The notes under the pieces are model-generated. The model had not been told where the DNA came from and ran no database searches. It saw only the letters and a list, made by a program, of their open reading frames with translations. The translations under genes were made by a program, and so were the position numbers. Of a stretch of DNA of 64,000 bases, positions 21,621-31,926 are shown one piece after another (within the stretch, counting starts at the first letter, position 1; every line of letters starts with the position of its first letter). The DNA comes from Platanthera guangdongensis (taxonomy: Eukaryota > Streptophyta > Magnoliopsida > Asparagales > Orchidaceae), in contig CM077162.1 of NCBI GenBank assembly GCA_039583875.1, positions 109,959,808-110,023,807 of the forward strand, read 5' to 3'.

Positions 21621-23800
21621 CATCCTCTTGTAGATCACCATAGAGGAAGGCAATCTTGATATCCAGTTGGGAAATGGGTCAATCCTTATTGACGGCCACG
21701 GACAGGAGAACCCGAATAGTGCTGAGACGAGCAACGGGAGAGGTGTCAAAATAATCAACGTCATGGGTCTGAGTGAAGCCCTTGGCGACCAGGCGTGATT
21801 TGTAACGATCCACACTGCCATCCGGACGGAACTTCACAACAAAGTCCCAGCGACAGCCAACAACATCGGTGCCCAAAGGAGGGACAAGAGTCCATGTACC
21901 CTGCTCAGTGAGGGTGGTAATTTCCTCATCCATGGTGGCCTTCCAATGAGGAACAGCAAGGGCGTCCTGGTAGGTGCGGGGAGTGGTAGTGGAAAAGATA
22001 GCCAACGCAAAATTTCTACGAAAAGGGGTAAGACGAGCATAGGAAATAACAACAGTAAGTGAATGTTGGGTACACGTTTGCACCCCTTTGCGAAGAGCAA
22101 TGGGAAGATCCAAGTCGTCATGTTCATCAGCATCCGACGCATCCGTGGATGAGAGAGCTGGCTCGGGAGTAGAGAGACGGTGAAGGCGGAGAGAGAGGAT
22201 GAGATGGTGGACACGGCAAAGGTGGAGGGGTCTCGGTGGGCGTAGACGGGACGGAGGAGTCGGTAGGAGGAGCAGGAATATCAGGAAGAAGGGAGGAGTC
22301 GTGAGAGAAATAGGACGCATTTTCGAAGAATGCAACGCCCGAGGAGACGAACTGTTTCCGAAGAATGGGATCAAAACAACAGTAACCTTTCTGAGTGCAA
22401 GAGTAATCCTGAAAGACACACTTGGTGGCACGTGGAGAGAGCTTATCACGAGTGGCGGAGGGAGCATGCACAAAAGTCGTACACCCAAATATACGCAGAG
22501 GAAGAAGGAAGAGGTCTTTGCCCGGATAGAGAATGGAGAACGGTGTGTGGCCTTGTAGAACTGTGGAGGGAATGCGGTTGATGAGATAGCAGGAGATAAG
22601 AATGGCATACCCTAATATGAGCGAGGAACCTGCATTTGTGGCATTAGCGTTCGAGGACATCAAGGAGGTGACGGTTTTTACATTCAACCATGTCATTTTG
22701 CTGCGAGGTATAGACACAACTAGTTTGATGAATAATATCATTTTGCACACAGAAAGAAGAAAAATCATTACTAACATATTCTTTGCCATTATCAGAACGA
22801 AAAATCTTAATAGACACATCAAACTGCGTTTTAATCATATAATAAAAGGATGTTCATACAGAAAATAGTTCGGAGCGCTCTTTTAAGAGATACACTCACG
22901 TACATCAAGAAAAATCATCAATAAAAGTTACAAAATACGAACTACCCCGACCTACAGTTAGGGTAGGAGCAGGACCTCAGACATCGGAGTGAACGAGATC
23001 AAACGGACGGGAAGATCCACGACTCTGCTTCAGCGGGAAGGATGAGCGGTGTTGCTTGCCAAGCTGACAGGCGTCACAGTGGAGAGGAGGACTGTGCGGA
23101 GGTAGGTGGGGCAGAAGCTCACGAAGAAGTCGTGGAGGAGGATGACCAAGGCGAAGATGTCATTGTAGAAGATCCGTAGAAGAAGAAGAAGAAACGGACA
23201 GAGCGAATACGTTGTCTAAGAAGTAGAGGTCGCCGCTCTCAGTCCCAGTAGCAATCGTCCTGTGGGAACTCGAATCCTGAAAAGAACAAAAAGTATAAGT
23301 GAATGTGACGGAGCACTGTAGTTGCTTGCAAAGAGAAGTAACAGATAACAAATTGCATGGAAAGTGTGGCACGTAGAGGGTGTCCGCCAGGCGAAGAGAT
23401 GGAGTTACTTGAACCACTCTCGTCACATTGACCTGTGAGGGAGAGTCGTCTGCAATGAAGACCGGGGGCAACCGATCATGTTTTTCTAGGAGAGAAAAAC
23501 ACTGAGTATTGTCGATCATATGATTAGTAGTTCCGGAGTCAATCAGTCATTCAACTTGAGTCACCACATGGGCACTACCTGAAGACGTGACCACCGAGGC
23601 GGACTACTTCGAAGAGGAGGTGGAAGCATCACCAGATGGGCAAAGATACGGATGCTTCATCCAGCAATGATCAACCGTAAGCCTGGTGCGGCCACAGTGA
23701 GAGCAGAGAAAGCGAGAAGGTCCACGTCCGCCGGATTGATGGTCGCGGTCACTAGAGCAACCCCGCTAAGTATGATGAGCACAGGTGTCGGGGAGCACCA
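21621..23800 (-). pseudogene. Copia-E gag remnant, protease, integrase and RT N-terminal half
   Basis: Read from right to left. A zinc-knuckle remnant (CSHCGRTR) lies near 23700. The protease motif DSGTTNHM is at about 23510-23535, preceded by a TGA. A gag-pre-integrase block is at 23160-23519. The integrase core has a FIDDFS-like first Asp near 22910, SDNGKEY near 22785, and a third acidic position in MVECKNRH near 22680. The RVT_2 N-terminal half ([28 protein letters not shown]) is at 21679-21990. The integrase frame shifts near 22650-22820. The end at 21621 abuts the nested Gag-F. Confidence 0.87.
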
Positions 23801-23819
23801 TAGAGAAGAACAGAGCGGA

Positions 23820-24262
23820 CAGAAAGGAAGCCGCGTGAACAGGGAAAAAGAAGCCGCGCGGATAGACAAGAGGCCACACGAAAGCAACAGTTCACGGGCG
23901 ACGGGGAGGTCGCGAAAACAGGCGCGAGCAGAAAACAAAAAGAGACAGACAAGGAGTCGCGCAAACAGGGAAAGAGGAAACCGCGCGAACAGAAAAGAGG
24001 TCGCGTGAAAGGAAGAGATCGTGGAGCGAAAGGGAGCCCGCAAAAACAGGTCGCGGGCAGAAAGCAAAAAGCAGCGCAAACAAAGATGAGGCCGCGCGAA
24101 AGCAAAAGAGCAGAGAGAAAAAGAGGTCGCGAAGACAGGTAGCGAACAGAGAGAGAGCAAACAGAGAGGTCGCGCACACAAAGGGCAACGACAAGGAAGA
24201 GAAGGAAACCGCGCGGACAAAGCGCAAGGAGGGGACAAACCGCGCGGACAGAATTGCTCACA
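23820..24262 (-). repeat. Copia-E leader with degenerate short repeat array
   Basis: About 440 bp between the primer-binding site and the gag remnant are built from loosely repeated words such as GGTCGCG, CCGCGCGAACAG and AAAGAG, spaced at roughly 20-40 bp. Translated on the minus strand this gives artificial Cys/Phe/Ser/Arg-rich frames (23657-24261) that I do not accept as genes. The array sits where the 5' leader and gag N-terminus would be expected, so gag appears to have been lost or replaced. Confidence 0.6.
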
Positions 24263-24286
24263 GAATCAAGCCGAAAAGATCGAGTC

Positions 24287-24298
24287 TCTCTGATACCA
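24287..24298 (-). other. Primer-binding site of Copia-E
   Basis: The minus strand reads TGGTATCAGAGA directly adjacent to the 5' LTR, complementary to initiator-Met tRNA. It fixes the LTR boundary at 24299. Confidence 0.9.
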
Positions 24299-24716
24299 TG
24301 TGCTAACAGAAAAAGAGAAACTGAAATATAGACAATAACAGAGTTTTTATTTCCAAAAAATGCGTCTATTACAAAGGTATGGCCTCACTTTTATAGAATG
24401 GAGGAGAAGAGAGGGATTTCAAATAAGCAATGTGGGACTAACTACATTTACGATGACTAGCGGTTAGACAAAACCAGACCGCACAGGTCGCGCGGTTAAA
24501 CGAGAAGGCTAACCGCCCGACCATAACAACAAGCCGTCAGAGGAGAACGCTAGACCGCCCAGCTACCAAGCCGCTGGAGAGAAGCCGTCAGACCGACCGG
24601 CTATCAAGCCGCCAGACCGACCGGCTATCAAGCCGCCAGAGTGAAACCGCCAGACCGCCCGGTCTCCAAACCGCCAGAGTCAAGTCGCCAGACCGTCCGG
24701 TGTCCATACGGCAACT
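24299..24716 (-). repeat. 5' LTR of Copia-E
   Basis: 418 bp, matching 18026-18420. It carries one extra 24-bp unit (CGACCGGCTATCAAGCCGCC type, near 24596-24640). In plus orientation it begins TGTGCTAACAG. The target duplication ATTTT follows at 24717-24721. Confidence 0.9.
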
Positions 24717-24907
24717 ATTTTGCACTTCTACATTTGTTTTCTTTACCTTCTTTAATTCGTTGAAATGAATAAAAATATTTATATTTTCTTCATGTCTGCA
24801 TGTCTGTCGCATGACCTCTATTTCAACATTATCATCATAGGGATTAGAAAGATTTCATTATAATGCTCTTCTTTAAATAGCAACAACAGATTATAGGCAA
24901 TATGTTG

Positions 24908-26418
24908 TGACACAGGACGAATCTATAGGCGGCGGAAAATCGGCGACTTAACCCTACATGTTATGCAAAGCCCGACGGATTAAATCACAATTGAATAATA
25001 AACTTTAACATCTCACGCAAATAATTCAAAAGCAAGACAGAATAATTTAATAGGACAAAACAAACTCAAGCTTTTCTCCGCATGGAGGGCCAAAACGAGA
25101 GCACACGGCGAATAAATCCTGCAAATCACAATATTTATCTAACAAACCACCACAATACAATATTCTCAAATAAATATGACATTCAATCAAATATAAATAT
25201 GCTGAAAATAATAATCTGATACAACAAGGGCTCACCAAAGTAGCGGGCTGACCAAGGCACTGAAGAATCCGGAGCCGGAGATGCGTGTACGACAATCTGA
25301 GGTGGAACCGACGGCGTGGAAATAATGGAAAGTGATTCTCCTTGGCGGCGGAAGATGAAATCTGACCGGAAAGGGATAGATCCGGCCACGTATGGGTAGA
25401 TCCGGAAGGGGAATGGTAAATTCAATATTTTGAGATCGGATCCGAGCTGAAATTTCTACATCTGGGCTAATCCGAAAGGGGAACGGCTTTGGGAAGGTGG
25501 TTCCACGAAAGGGGGGCTCTGGCGATGGAAATAAAAGTGGAGAGGGGGCTCGGTGTTGTAGCTGGGGGAGGGGGTGGTTGGCGATGCTACCAGGCCTTGG
25601 GTGAGATGCTGTAAGGAGAGGGAAGTGAGGGGAGGGTCTTGGCGGTGCTACACGGAGTTGGATGAGAGGCTGCGGGGAAAGGGAGGAAGGGGGGCTTGTT
25701 GGCGGTTTGGCTGGGAGGAGATTGGAGGCCAGCGGTGGAACAGTTGGGGAAACTTTAGGGGGGAATAGTAAATATCATTTTTGAACAGTGATATTCAAGG
25801 GAAAACAGTAATGAAATCTGGACAGCAGGTCATGGCTGGTTTTGGAGGTTGTAGGGGGGTTGCGGGAGGGTTTTGGGAGGGGGAAAAGAGGGTTAGGGTT
25901 AGGGGATACCTTGGGGAGGAAGATAGGCACCTAGGAGTCGTCACCTAGGATTCCACGGAGTCGGCACCGTGGGTTGATCGCTGGAATCCGGGAATAGAAG
26001 TCTCCAAATTCTGCAATGACTTGGTATGACCTCTTAGACCAATATTTATAATAAAAAGCATTAGGGCATCTCAATCAATGGCTATGATTGGTCGGTGGGA
26101 AAGACCACTAAAATACATGATTAATGAAACAAAAATAATAAACTAATATATGTTTTTGACTCGCGACGCGGATCCGGACACATCTGCGGAGTCCGATCGT
26201 CGATTCGGGTACGTCATATATGGTAAGTCGCCAAATCAGCCATGAATGGGCCCAAAGCTCGTGCTCGTCTCTGCTCTGCATCAATCTCTCCGGCTTGAAA
26301 GAATTCATCTCCCGATGAATTGGGAACGGAATTCTCTCGATGAATGTCAGGTACAACTCAAAGAGGTCCGTCGGGAGTCGTCCAAATGTCGTCGACGGAA
26401 GAGTGTCCTCACTCATCA
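24908..26418 (-). repeat. 3' LTR of Gypsy-G
   Basis: 1,511 bp. In plus orientation it begins TGACACAGGACGAATC and ends CACTCATCA, directly next to the purine tract complement CTCCCCTGA. It aligns with 29107-29870 until the point where the latter is broken. The G-rich stretch 25480-25930 contains a short GGGTTAGGGTTAGGGG that I do not regard as telomeric. Confidence 0.85.
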
Positions 26419-27015
26419 ACTCCCCTGACTGAAAAGTTGTCATCTCCGGTGAATGGAAACGGTCGTGCTGAAGTCGAAGTCCAGGGGCGAATCGATCAAG
26501 CTCTGCTGCAAGTATCCAAGCGTCGATTGCATCAGGGCGGTCCAGCAAATGTACCAAGTAGTGACAGCGCGGCCCATCTGAAGTAGGAATAAACTGGTGG
26601 AATCTAAACTTTGTGATGCTCTCATCGCTCATCTCTCGAAGGGTGGAACCCGGTGCGATCGGCGGTGCCGGTGATGAAACCAAAGAAGACGAATTCCCGG
26701 GTGTAAGGGTGTCAGTAGTGGATGGGCTGTAGTGGCTATCAGACATAGGTGAAGTATGAGGGTGGTAAGGCAACGAAGGTGGAGGTGTGGGCGGCTGGAA
26801 ATCCCCACTGCTTGGGTCCACATAAGGCTCGTAGTATGACGTCATATCTTCAGCACTAAATATTGGATGGATGCTTATACTTGTAGGGATATCAAGATCA
26901 TAGGTGTTTGCTTCAATCCGTCTCATGATTATATAGGGATTCATTCGCCTAGCGCTCAAGCTTTTAGCAAGCCTCGCACGGAGCCTCACAACGCAGATTT
27001 TTACCATCACTTGTT
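26419..27015 (-). pseudogene. Gypsy-G integrase C-terminus with chromodomain-like tail
   Basis: This frame begins with an integrase C-terminal stretch (YIIMRRIEANTYDLDIP) that matches the corresponding part of Gypsy-A (YTVVRRIGTKTYEIDIP). A Pro/Ser-rich linker follows, then a chromodomain-like block (CHYLVHLLDRPDAIDAWI), ending at the FQSG motif over the purine tract. Chromodomain tails guide integration to chromatin in chromoviruses. No catalytic integrase domain precedes it here, so it cannot act alone. Confidence 0.75.
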
Positions 27016-27416
27016 CGCCTTCATGAAGTACCTGCTCTTACCACTGAACATCCGCATGCGATTTATAAAACTTATTATCAATATGAATTCTCTGTCGGAT
27101 CGACTCATGACAAACTTGCAAACAATGAACAGACAACACAACAGACTCATGCAAATGATGAAGAATTGACTCGACAGACTCATGCAAGTGATGTAAATGA
27201 CACATGACCGACACAACGTACCTGCTACGGGAAAGCATAATAATGACCGGGACGTCTCTAAAATATGGTGGCCTATTAGGGGACTCTCTCGGTGTAGTGT
27301 AGAAAAACTCATCTCATGTGTGACGAGTGCTCAGATGATTGGGAGAGACAACTATACTCAAATATGAGCTCGTAAAGAGCCACATGTCTCTCAGGGAATG
27401 TGACACATCAGGGGGC

Positions 27417-28244
27417 TCACCAGGAGGTGTGTACGAGAAGACATCGCGAATGAGGTGGCCACCTGAATGAATATCGTGCACACTGACTAGAAGACGTGAC
27501 TCGAGTATGGTGCGTGTTCCCGAAAAGAAAGAGCTCGTCTGGTGGGTCAGCGGGTGGTGCGTCCCAAAACTCATCGATGGTGCAATACGCCATAAGGTAG
27601 GTCCTCAAAATATGAGTATGCTCAAGCGTACTCAAGGAAGGCCCTACATACGTTATGCTCCATGCAAGATCAATTCTCTGGGGCAAGGCTATAGATGATA
27701 GCGAAAGAGACGCCAATAACTCAAAGCTCATAAACGAGCGTCTCACCCGAATCGTATCCTCACCAGGATGTGGCGGCTCATCAGGAGGCTCAACATAGGG
27801 GTCATCGTAAAACTCGTCACTATGGTCATGATCCTCCATGTGAGTACCATAGTAAGGGGTCGTGTCCCCGTGAATGGGTGGCATAGTCACTGCGAGATCA
27901 ATATCAAGCTCTGGTCTCTCGGTCGTGATGTGACTCGGGGCAATGACAACGGGAGAGCAACATAGACCTACACTCAACAATGGGTCGGTGGGTGTATCGT
28001 CAAGAATTGGGTCTGTGGTGAGGGTGTTAACTAACCCGGTGCATGGCAGAAGAAGAGGTGTGGGTGAGGGACACAATACTGCAGACTCAATAGGTCGCTC
28101 AGGCTCACTCTCCATCGGGGTCGCAGGAGACGGGTCAGAGACAAAAGATAGGTCACTCACTGGGCTAAGCACCTCACTGGGGTGAGAGCAATCCGCCTCG
28201 TGTATCACTTCTGTCATGGTTGACAGGATAGTGGTAGGCGTCAT
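27417..28244 (-). CDS. Unrecognised 275-residue frame in Gypsy-G
   Basis: An open frame of 275 codons lies where protease, RT and integrase should be. I do not recognise the product. It is acidic and Pro/Ser/Thr-rich in its first 200 residues and repeats a motif of the PYVEPPDEPP, DAPPADPPDE and (next frame) TPPGEPPD type about every 50-70 residues, followed by hydrophobic SL-rich stretches. There is no zinc finger, DTG or YxDD motif. It may be an accessory frame acquired by this non-autonomous family or a chance open frame in amplified non-coding sequence. No second copy is available here to test conservation. Confidence 0.3.
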   Translation of the reverse strand: MTPTTILSTMTEVIHEADCSHPSEVLSPVSDLSFVSDPSPATPMESEPERPIESAVLCPSPTPLLLPCTGLVNTLTTDPILDDTPTDPLLSVGLCCSPVVIAPSHITTERPELDIDLAVTMPPIHGDTTPYYGTHMEDHDHSDEFYDDPYVEPPDEPPHPGEDTIRVRRSFMSFELLASLSLSSIALPQRIDLAWSITYVGPSLSTLEHTHILRTYLMAYCTIDEFWDAPPADPPDELFLFGNTHHTRVTSSSQCARYSFRWPPHSRCLLVHTSW

Positions 28245-28318
28245 GGTGACCTCAGTATGGGAGGGACTCGTACTGCGGAGGTCAGGGTGAGAATCTCATC
28301 GACCAGCTCTTGCGGATC

Positions 28319-29038
28319 TCAATGATAACGAAGGGCGAGCTGATATGTCTGCTCGAGAGACTCTGAGTTATGATAAACTACCTTAGGACGAATGTCATAA
28401 TGAAGCCCAGACCAAAATCTGGTAGTGGTCATGGCTGGGTCCTCTCGAATATCACTTCTCATAACTAACTCATCAAAGCGATCTCTGTACTCAGCGACAG
28501 ACATGGATTCTTGCTGAAGGGAAAATAATTGGTCGAGCAAGCGACTCTGATATGACGAAAGCAGATATCTCTGACACAATATACGCTTCATGTCCGCCCA
28601 ACTAGTGATGCGACGAACACGGTCTCGCTCGCGGGTCCTCTCAACGCTAGCTCAATAAGCCCTCGCCTGATCTAAAAGTCTAAGTTTCGCAAACTTAACA
28701 CAACGCTCACCGAATAACTCAAAATGATCTAAATAATACTCCATATCCACGAGCCAATAGTTGAAAGACTCGGGACTCGATGAGTCGTCAAAGGAAGGGG
28801 AAGCAGTACGAAACTGACTCTCAAGATCTCTCTCAGAACGACTATCCTCACAATAATCATTCCTAAGGTAACTGAGTTGTGTCGAAAGATCAACATGATC
28901 GTTAAAAGTGGTGCACTGCGATCGAGAATGATTGTCGTAATAATGTGAGGATCTCCCTGACGGGGATCTGTGAGAACGGATGCAAGTGGACTCCAGACCT
29001 CCAAAGTGAGGTGGGGGCAAGTGGTGATACCTAGACAT
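28319..29038 (-). pseudogene. Gypsy-G gag (frameshifted)
   Basis: Two pieces: 28652-29038 (MSRYHHLPPPHFGG start; FNYWLVDMEYYLDHFELFGE) and 28319-28591 (RYLLSSYQSRLLDQLFSLQQ; SVAEYRDRFDELVMRSD). Their order and motifs match Gypsy-A gag (PASYRDQLLDQLYALRQ; SIADYMSRFDEIVVRSD). A stop near 28652 and a frame change separate them. No zinc knuckle is visible downstream. Gag and Gypsy-A similarity place the element in the same chromovirus lineage. Confidence 0.8.
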
Positions 29039-29106
29039 TATGAAAAACCTATAAAATCTACGACTGTGTATCGAAAAGTATGCGCAACCTGTCCTATGAT
29101 ACCAAT

Positions 29107-29870
29107 TGACGCAGGACGAATCTAAATGCGGCGGAAAATCGGTGACCTAACCCTACATGTTATGCAAAGCCCAACGGATTAACTCACAATTGAATAATAA
29201 ACTTTAACATCGCACGCAAATAATTCAAAAGTAAGACAGAATAATTTAATAGGGCAAAACAAGCTCAAGCTTTTCTCCGCGTTGAGGGCCAAAGCGAGAG
29301 CATATGACGAATAAATCCTGCAAATCACAATATTTATCTAACAAACCACATAATACAATATACCCAAGCAAATATGAGATTCAATCAAATATAAATATGC
29401 TGAAAATAATAATCTTATTCAACAAGGGCTCACCAAAGTAGCGGGCTAACCAAGGCACTGAAGAATCCGGAGCCGGAGATGCGTGTACGACGATCTGAGG
29501 TGGAACCGACGGCGTGGAAATAATGGAAGGTGGCTGTCCTTGGCAGCGGAAGATGAAATCTGACCGGAAAGGGATAGATCCGGCCACGTATGGGTAAATC
29601 CGAGCGGGGAATGGTAAACTCGATATTTGTGATCGGATCCGGGCTGAAATTTCTAGATTTGCGCTAATCCGGAAGGGGAACGACTTTGGGAAGGTGGTTC
29701 CACGAAGGGGGGAGGGGCTGTGGGGATGGAAATAAAAGTGGAGGGGGCTCGGTGTTGTAGCTTGGGGAGGGGTGGCTGGCGGTACTACCAGGCCTTGGGT
29801 GAGATGTTGAGGCTGCAGGGAAAGGGAGGAAGGGGGGCTTGCTGGCGGTTCGGCTGGGAGGAGATTGGAG
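29107..29870 (-). repeat. 5' LTR of Gypsy-G, truncated by Gypsy-H
   Basis: Matches the first 764 bp or so of 24908-26418 (plus orientation), from TGACGCAGGACGAATC to AGGAGATTGGAG. At 29871 the sequence switches to the LTR of Gypsy-H. The missing outer half of the LTR does not reappear right of Gypsy-H. Confidence 0.85.
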
Positions 29871-31926
29871 TGTAACGTCCACATCCGTCGTATAGCATAT
29901 GACAGAAGGTCCGGTCGGGACCCGACGTCATATACCACGGACAGGTAAGGAGACTACAAGTTGTATGTCAAACTCAAGTTCAAGAGAAACGCATCCTATC
30001 ACAGAGCATTCTAGCGGAAACATGTTAATTTGAGAACCCATGCATAAAGAGAATGTTCACTACAACAAAGGAATGGCATAACATACACATATATTACATC
30101 ACATGTTTTGGTCGTAGCCTTATTACAACTGTTTCATAAATAACAAGTGGTTTCGTACATCGGCACGCAGGCCGGCCACACATGAAAACAGTAAGTATTC
30201 GCTTTTGGGCCTTCGAGGGTCAGCCAACTGCATCACGTGGGCTTCAACCCGCTACTTTCCACTTGGCACTCCAGCACCTGCACAATAGGGCCCACCAAAA
30301 CGTGGTAAACAAATCAACGGTTAGAATTTTGCTGACCCGTTTATAACGATCTCACCACTTACTCGGGGCAGCATTTCTCCATCTCTGCATACAAGGCATA
30401 GCATATATATATATATATATATATTGGCAACAACAAAGTGCATGTAAGCATCATTCACCATAAACGTTGGCCCAATGACCACACGCCCCGTGCACTCAGG
30501 GCACATTTTCGGTGTACCGGACTCCCTCGTGTATCACCACCGTTCAGAGGTCCATGACTTAACGGTAACTTTGTCGTTCAGAGGTACTTAACTTGACGAC
30601 TACGTCGTTCAGAGGTACTTAACTTGACGACCGACTGCCCATTCAGAGGTACTTAACTTGATGACCCACTCGTTCAGAGGTACTTAACTTGATAGCATAG
30701 TAATTGGCCTCCACGGCACTCATCATAAGCCACGCGGCTCTATACCATTTCAGGCTGGTACCCACCATTGCTGGGCAGTTTAGGCACACAGTTTTCCATA
30801 CAGTGACCCCCACGTCTCTTCAAGACAGGTCACACAAAATTCTAGCTCACGAGGAGCTATCGCCTGGCGATACTCACTATTGCCCGGCGATATCAAGAGT
30901 TCCCTAGACTGTGATCTTTTCTGGATATTTTCTAGAAATACTTCCAGTACTTTGATGCAGCATCTTGCACACCCCTAGACCTCGGATTTCACACGTACTT
31001 CACACGCATATCCACGGAGTCTTCTCCGGCACGCAAATTAAACATCATCAATCCAGACCAACTTGTCTAGATGGGCTTCTCACAGCATGTCTATTCCGTA
31101 CTCTACATTTCTGGATCTAAATGCAGGAATATATGGGGATCAAACCGATCTACCAATGGAATCCACCTTTTTTCCACCTTTTGGTGAGGGGAACCATGCA
31201 AATATGCATATTGAGGACTTCACTTGTCCCGGAGAAATTTGCTACCCTTGAAATTCTCTTCGGAGCCATGCTACAACTTTTCTACGCGGATGCAAAGGAG
31301 CACGTCGCTCTCCTCTTCGCGAATCTAGCTTCAGATCTTGATTTCGTGAACTCGATCTACTCCAGTCCACCCAAACCCTAGCTCCGGTCGTAAGTTCTCT
31401 GCTCCATAACTGGAACACAAGGAAGAGAGAGAGAGAAAAGGAAATAATAAATTCCTCTTTCCAACCTCTCGGCATAAGTGGTCTCTGGTTTCACCCCAGC
31501 CACACGATAAAATCATCAAAATAAAGCAACGGCTTGGGTTTCAGTCTCCACCGCTTATTGGCTGCTCACCAGCCACCTGACACAAGACACCGCTCGGCCA
31601 CATCTTCATTTTTCGACAAATCGTCAAACATGGCTGATTTCATCGAACGAACTTCGTCGATCGGGAGTAAGTTCGTCGAACAGGCTTTAGTTCGTTGAAC
31701 GGGAAATATTTCACATAACAGACCACAATCGTCGAACTCAGCTCGACGTTCGACATTTTCGTCGAGCTCCGCTCGACGCTCCGCTCGACGATCCGCTCGA
31801 CGATCCGCTCGACGATCGTCGGCGTGCTCCGCTCGACGATCTTCGGCGAGCTCCGCTCGACGATCTTCATCGAGCTCCGCTCGACGATCTTCATGTTCTC
31901 GCCAGCTCCATTTTGAGGGTGTTACA
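29871..31926 (-). repeat. 3' LTR of Gypsy-H
   Basis: 2,056 bp, with complementary ends TGTAAC and GTTACA. It contains a roughly 36-bp tandem array (CGTTCAGAGGTACTTAACTT type, five copies, about 30541-30695). It also contains a CTCGACGATC-rich array (31736-31895) and an AT microsatellite near 30404-30424. It shares short blocks such as GCATTCTAGCGGAA with the Gypsy-I LTR, so the two elements belong to one family. Confidence 0.88.

Larger units (their letters stand above)
18026..24716 (-). mobile_element. Copia-E: Ty1/copia element, split by Gag-F
   Basis: A copia element on the minus strand, in sense with the host gene. The LTRs are 24299-24716 (5') and 18026-18420 (3'). A perfect target duplication ATTTT lies at 18021-18025 and 24717-24721. 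A primer-binding site is next to the right LTR, and a purine tract (GAGGGGGAAG) is next to the left LTR. Domain order on the minus strand is gag remnant, protease, integrase, reverse transcriptase, RNase H. Integrase before reverse transcriptase defines Ty1/copia. Reverse transcriptase is cut in two by a 2-kb element (19600-21620). Most of gag is missing, and stops are present, so it is defective. Confidence 0.94.
24908..29870 (-). mobile_element. Gypsy-G: non-autonomous chromovirus without pol, 5' LTR interrupted
   Basis: An LTR element on the minus strand. The 3' LTR is complete (24908-26418). The 5' LTR (from 29107) is broken at 29870 by Gypsy-H, and its outer part is not found beyond Gypsy-H, so it was deleted. 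The primer-binding site (29095-29106, minus TTGGTATCATAG) and a purine tract next to the 3' LTR define orientation. The internal 2.7 kb carries gag, an unfamiliar 275-codon frame and an integrase C-terminus with chromodomain-like tail resembling Gypsy-A. Protease, reverse transcriptase, RNase H and integrase core are absent. The outer target duplication cannot be checked because of the deletion. Confidence 0.85.

Noticed and set aside
23657..24261. Cys/Phe/Leu-rich frames that look like a membrane protein
   Set aside because: They come from a degenerate short-repeat array in the Copia-E leader. Three overlapping frames look alike, which is typical of repeats.
25890..25912. Interstitial telomere repeat (GGGTTAGGGTTAGGGG)
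   Set aside because: Only two units, of TTAGGG rather than the plant TTTAGGG type, within a G-rich LTR stretch.
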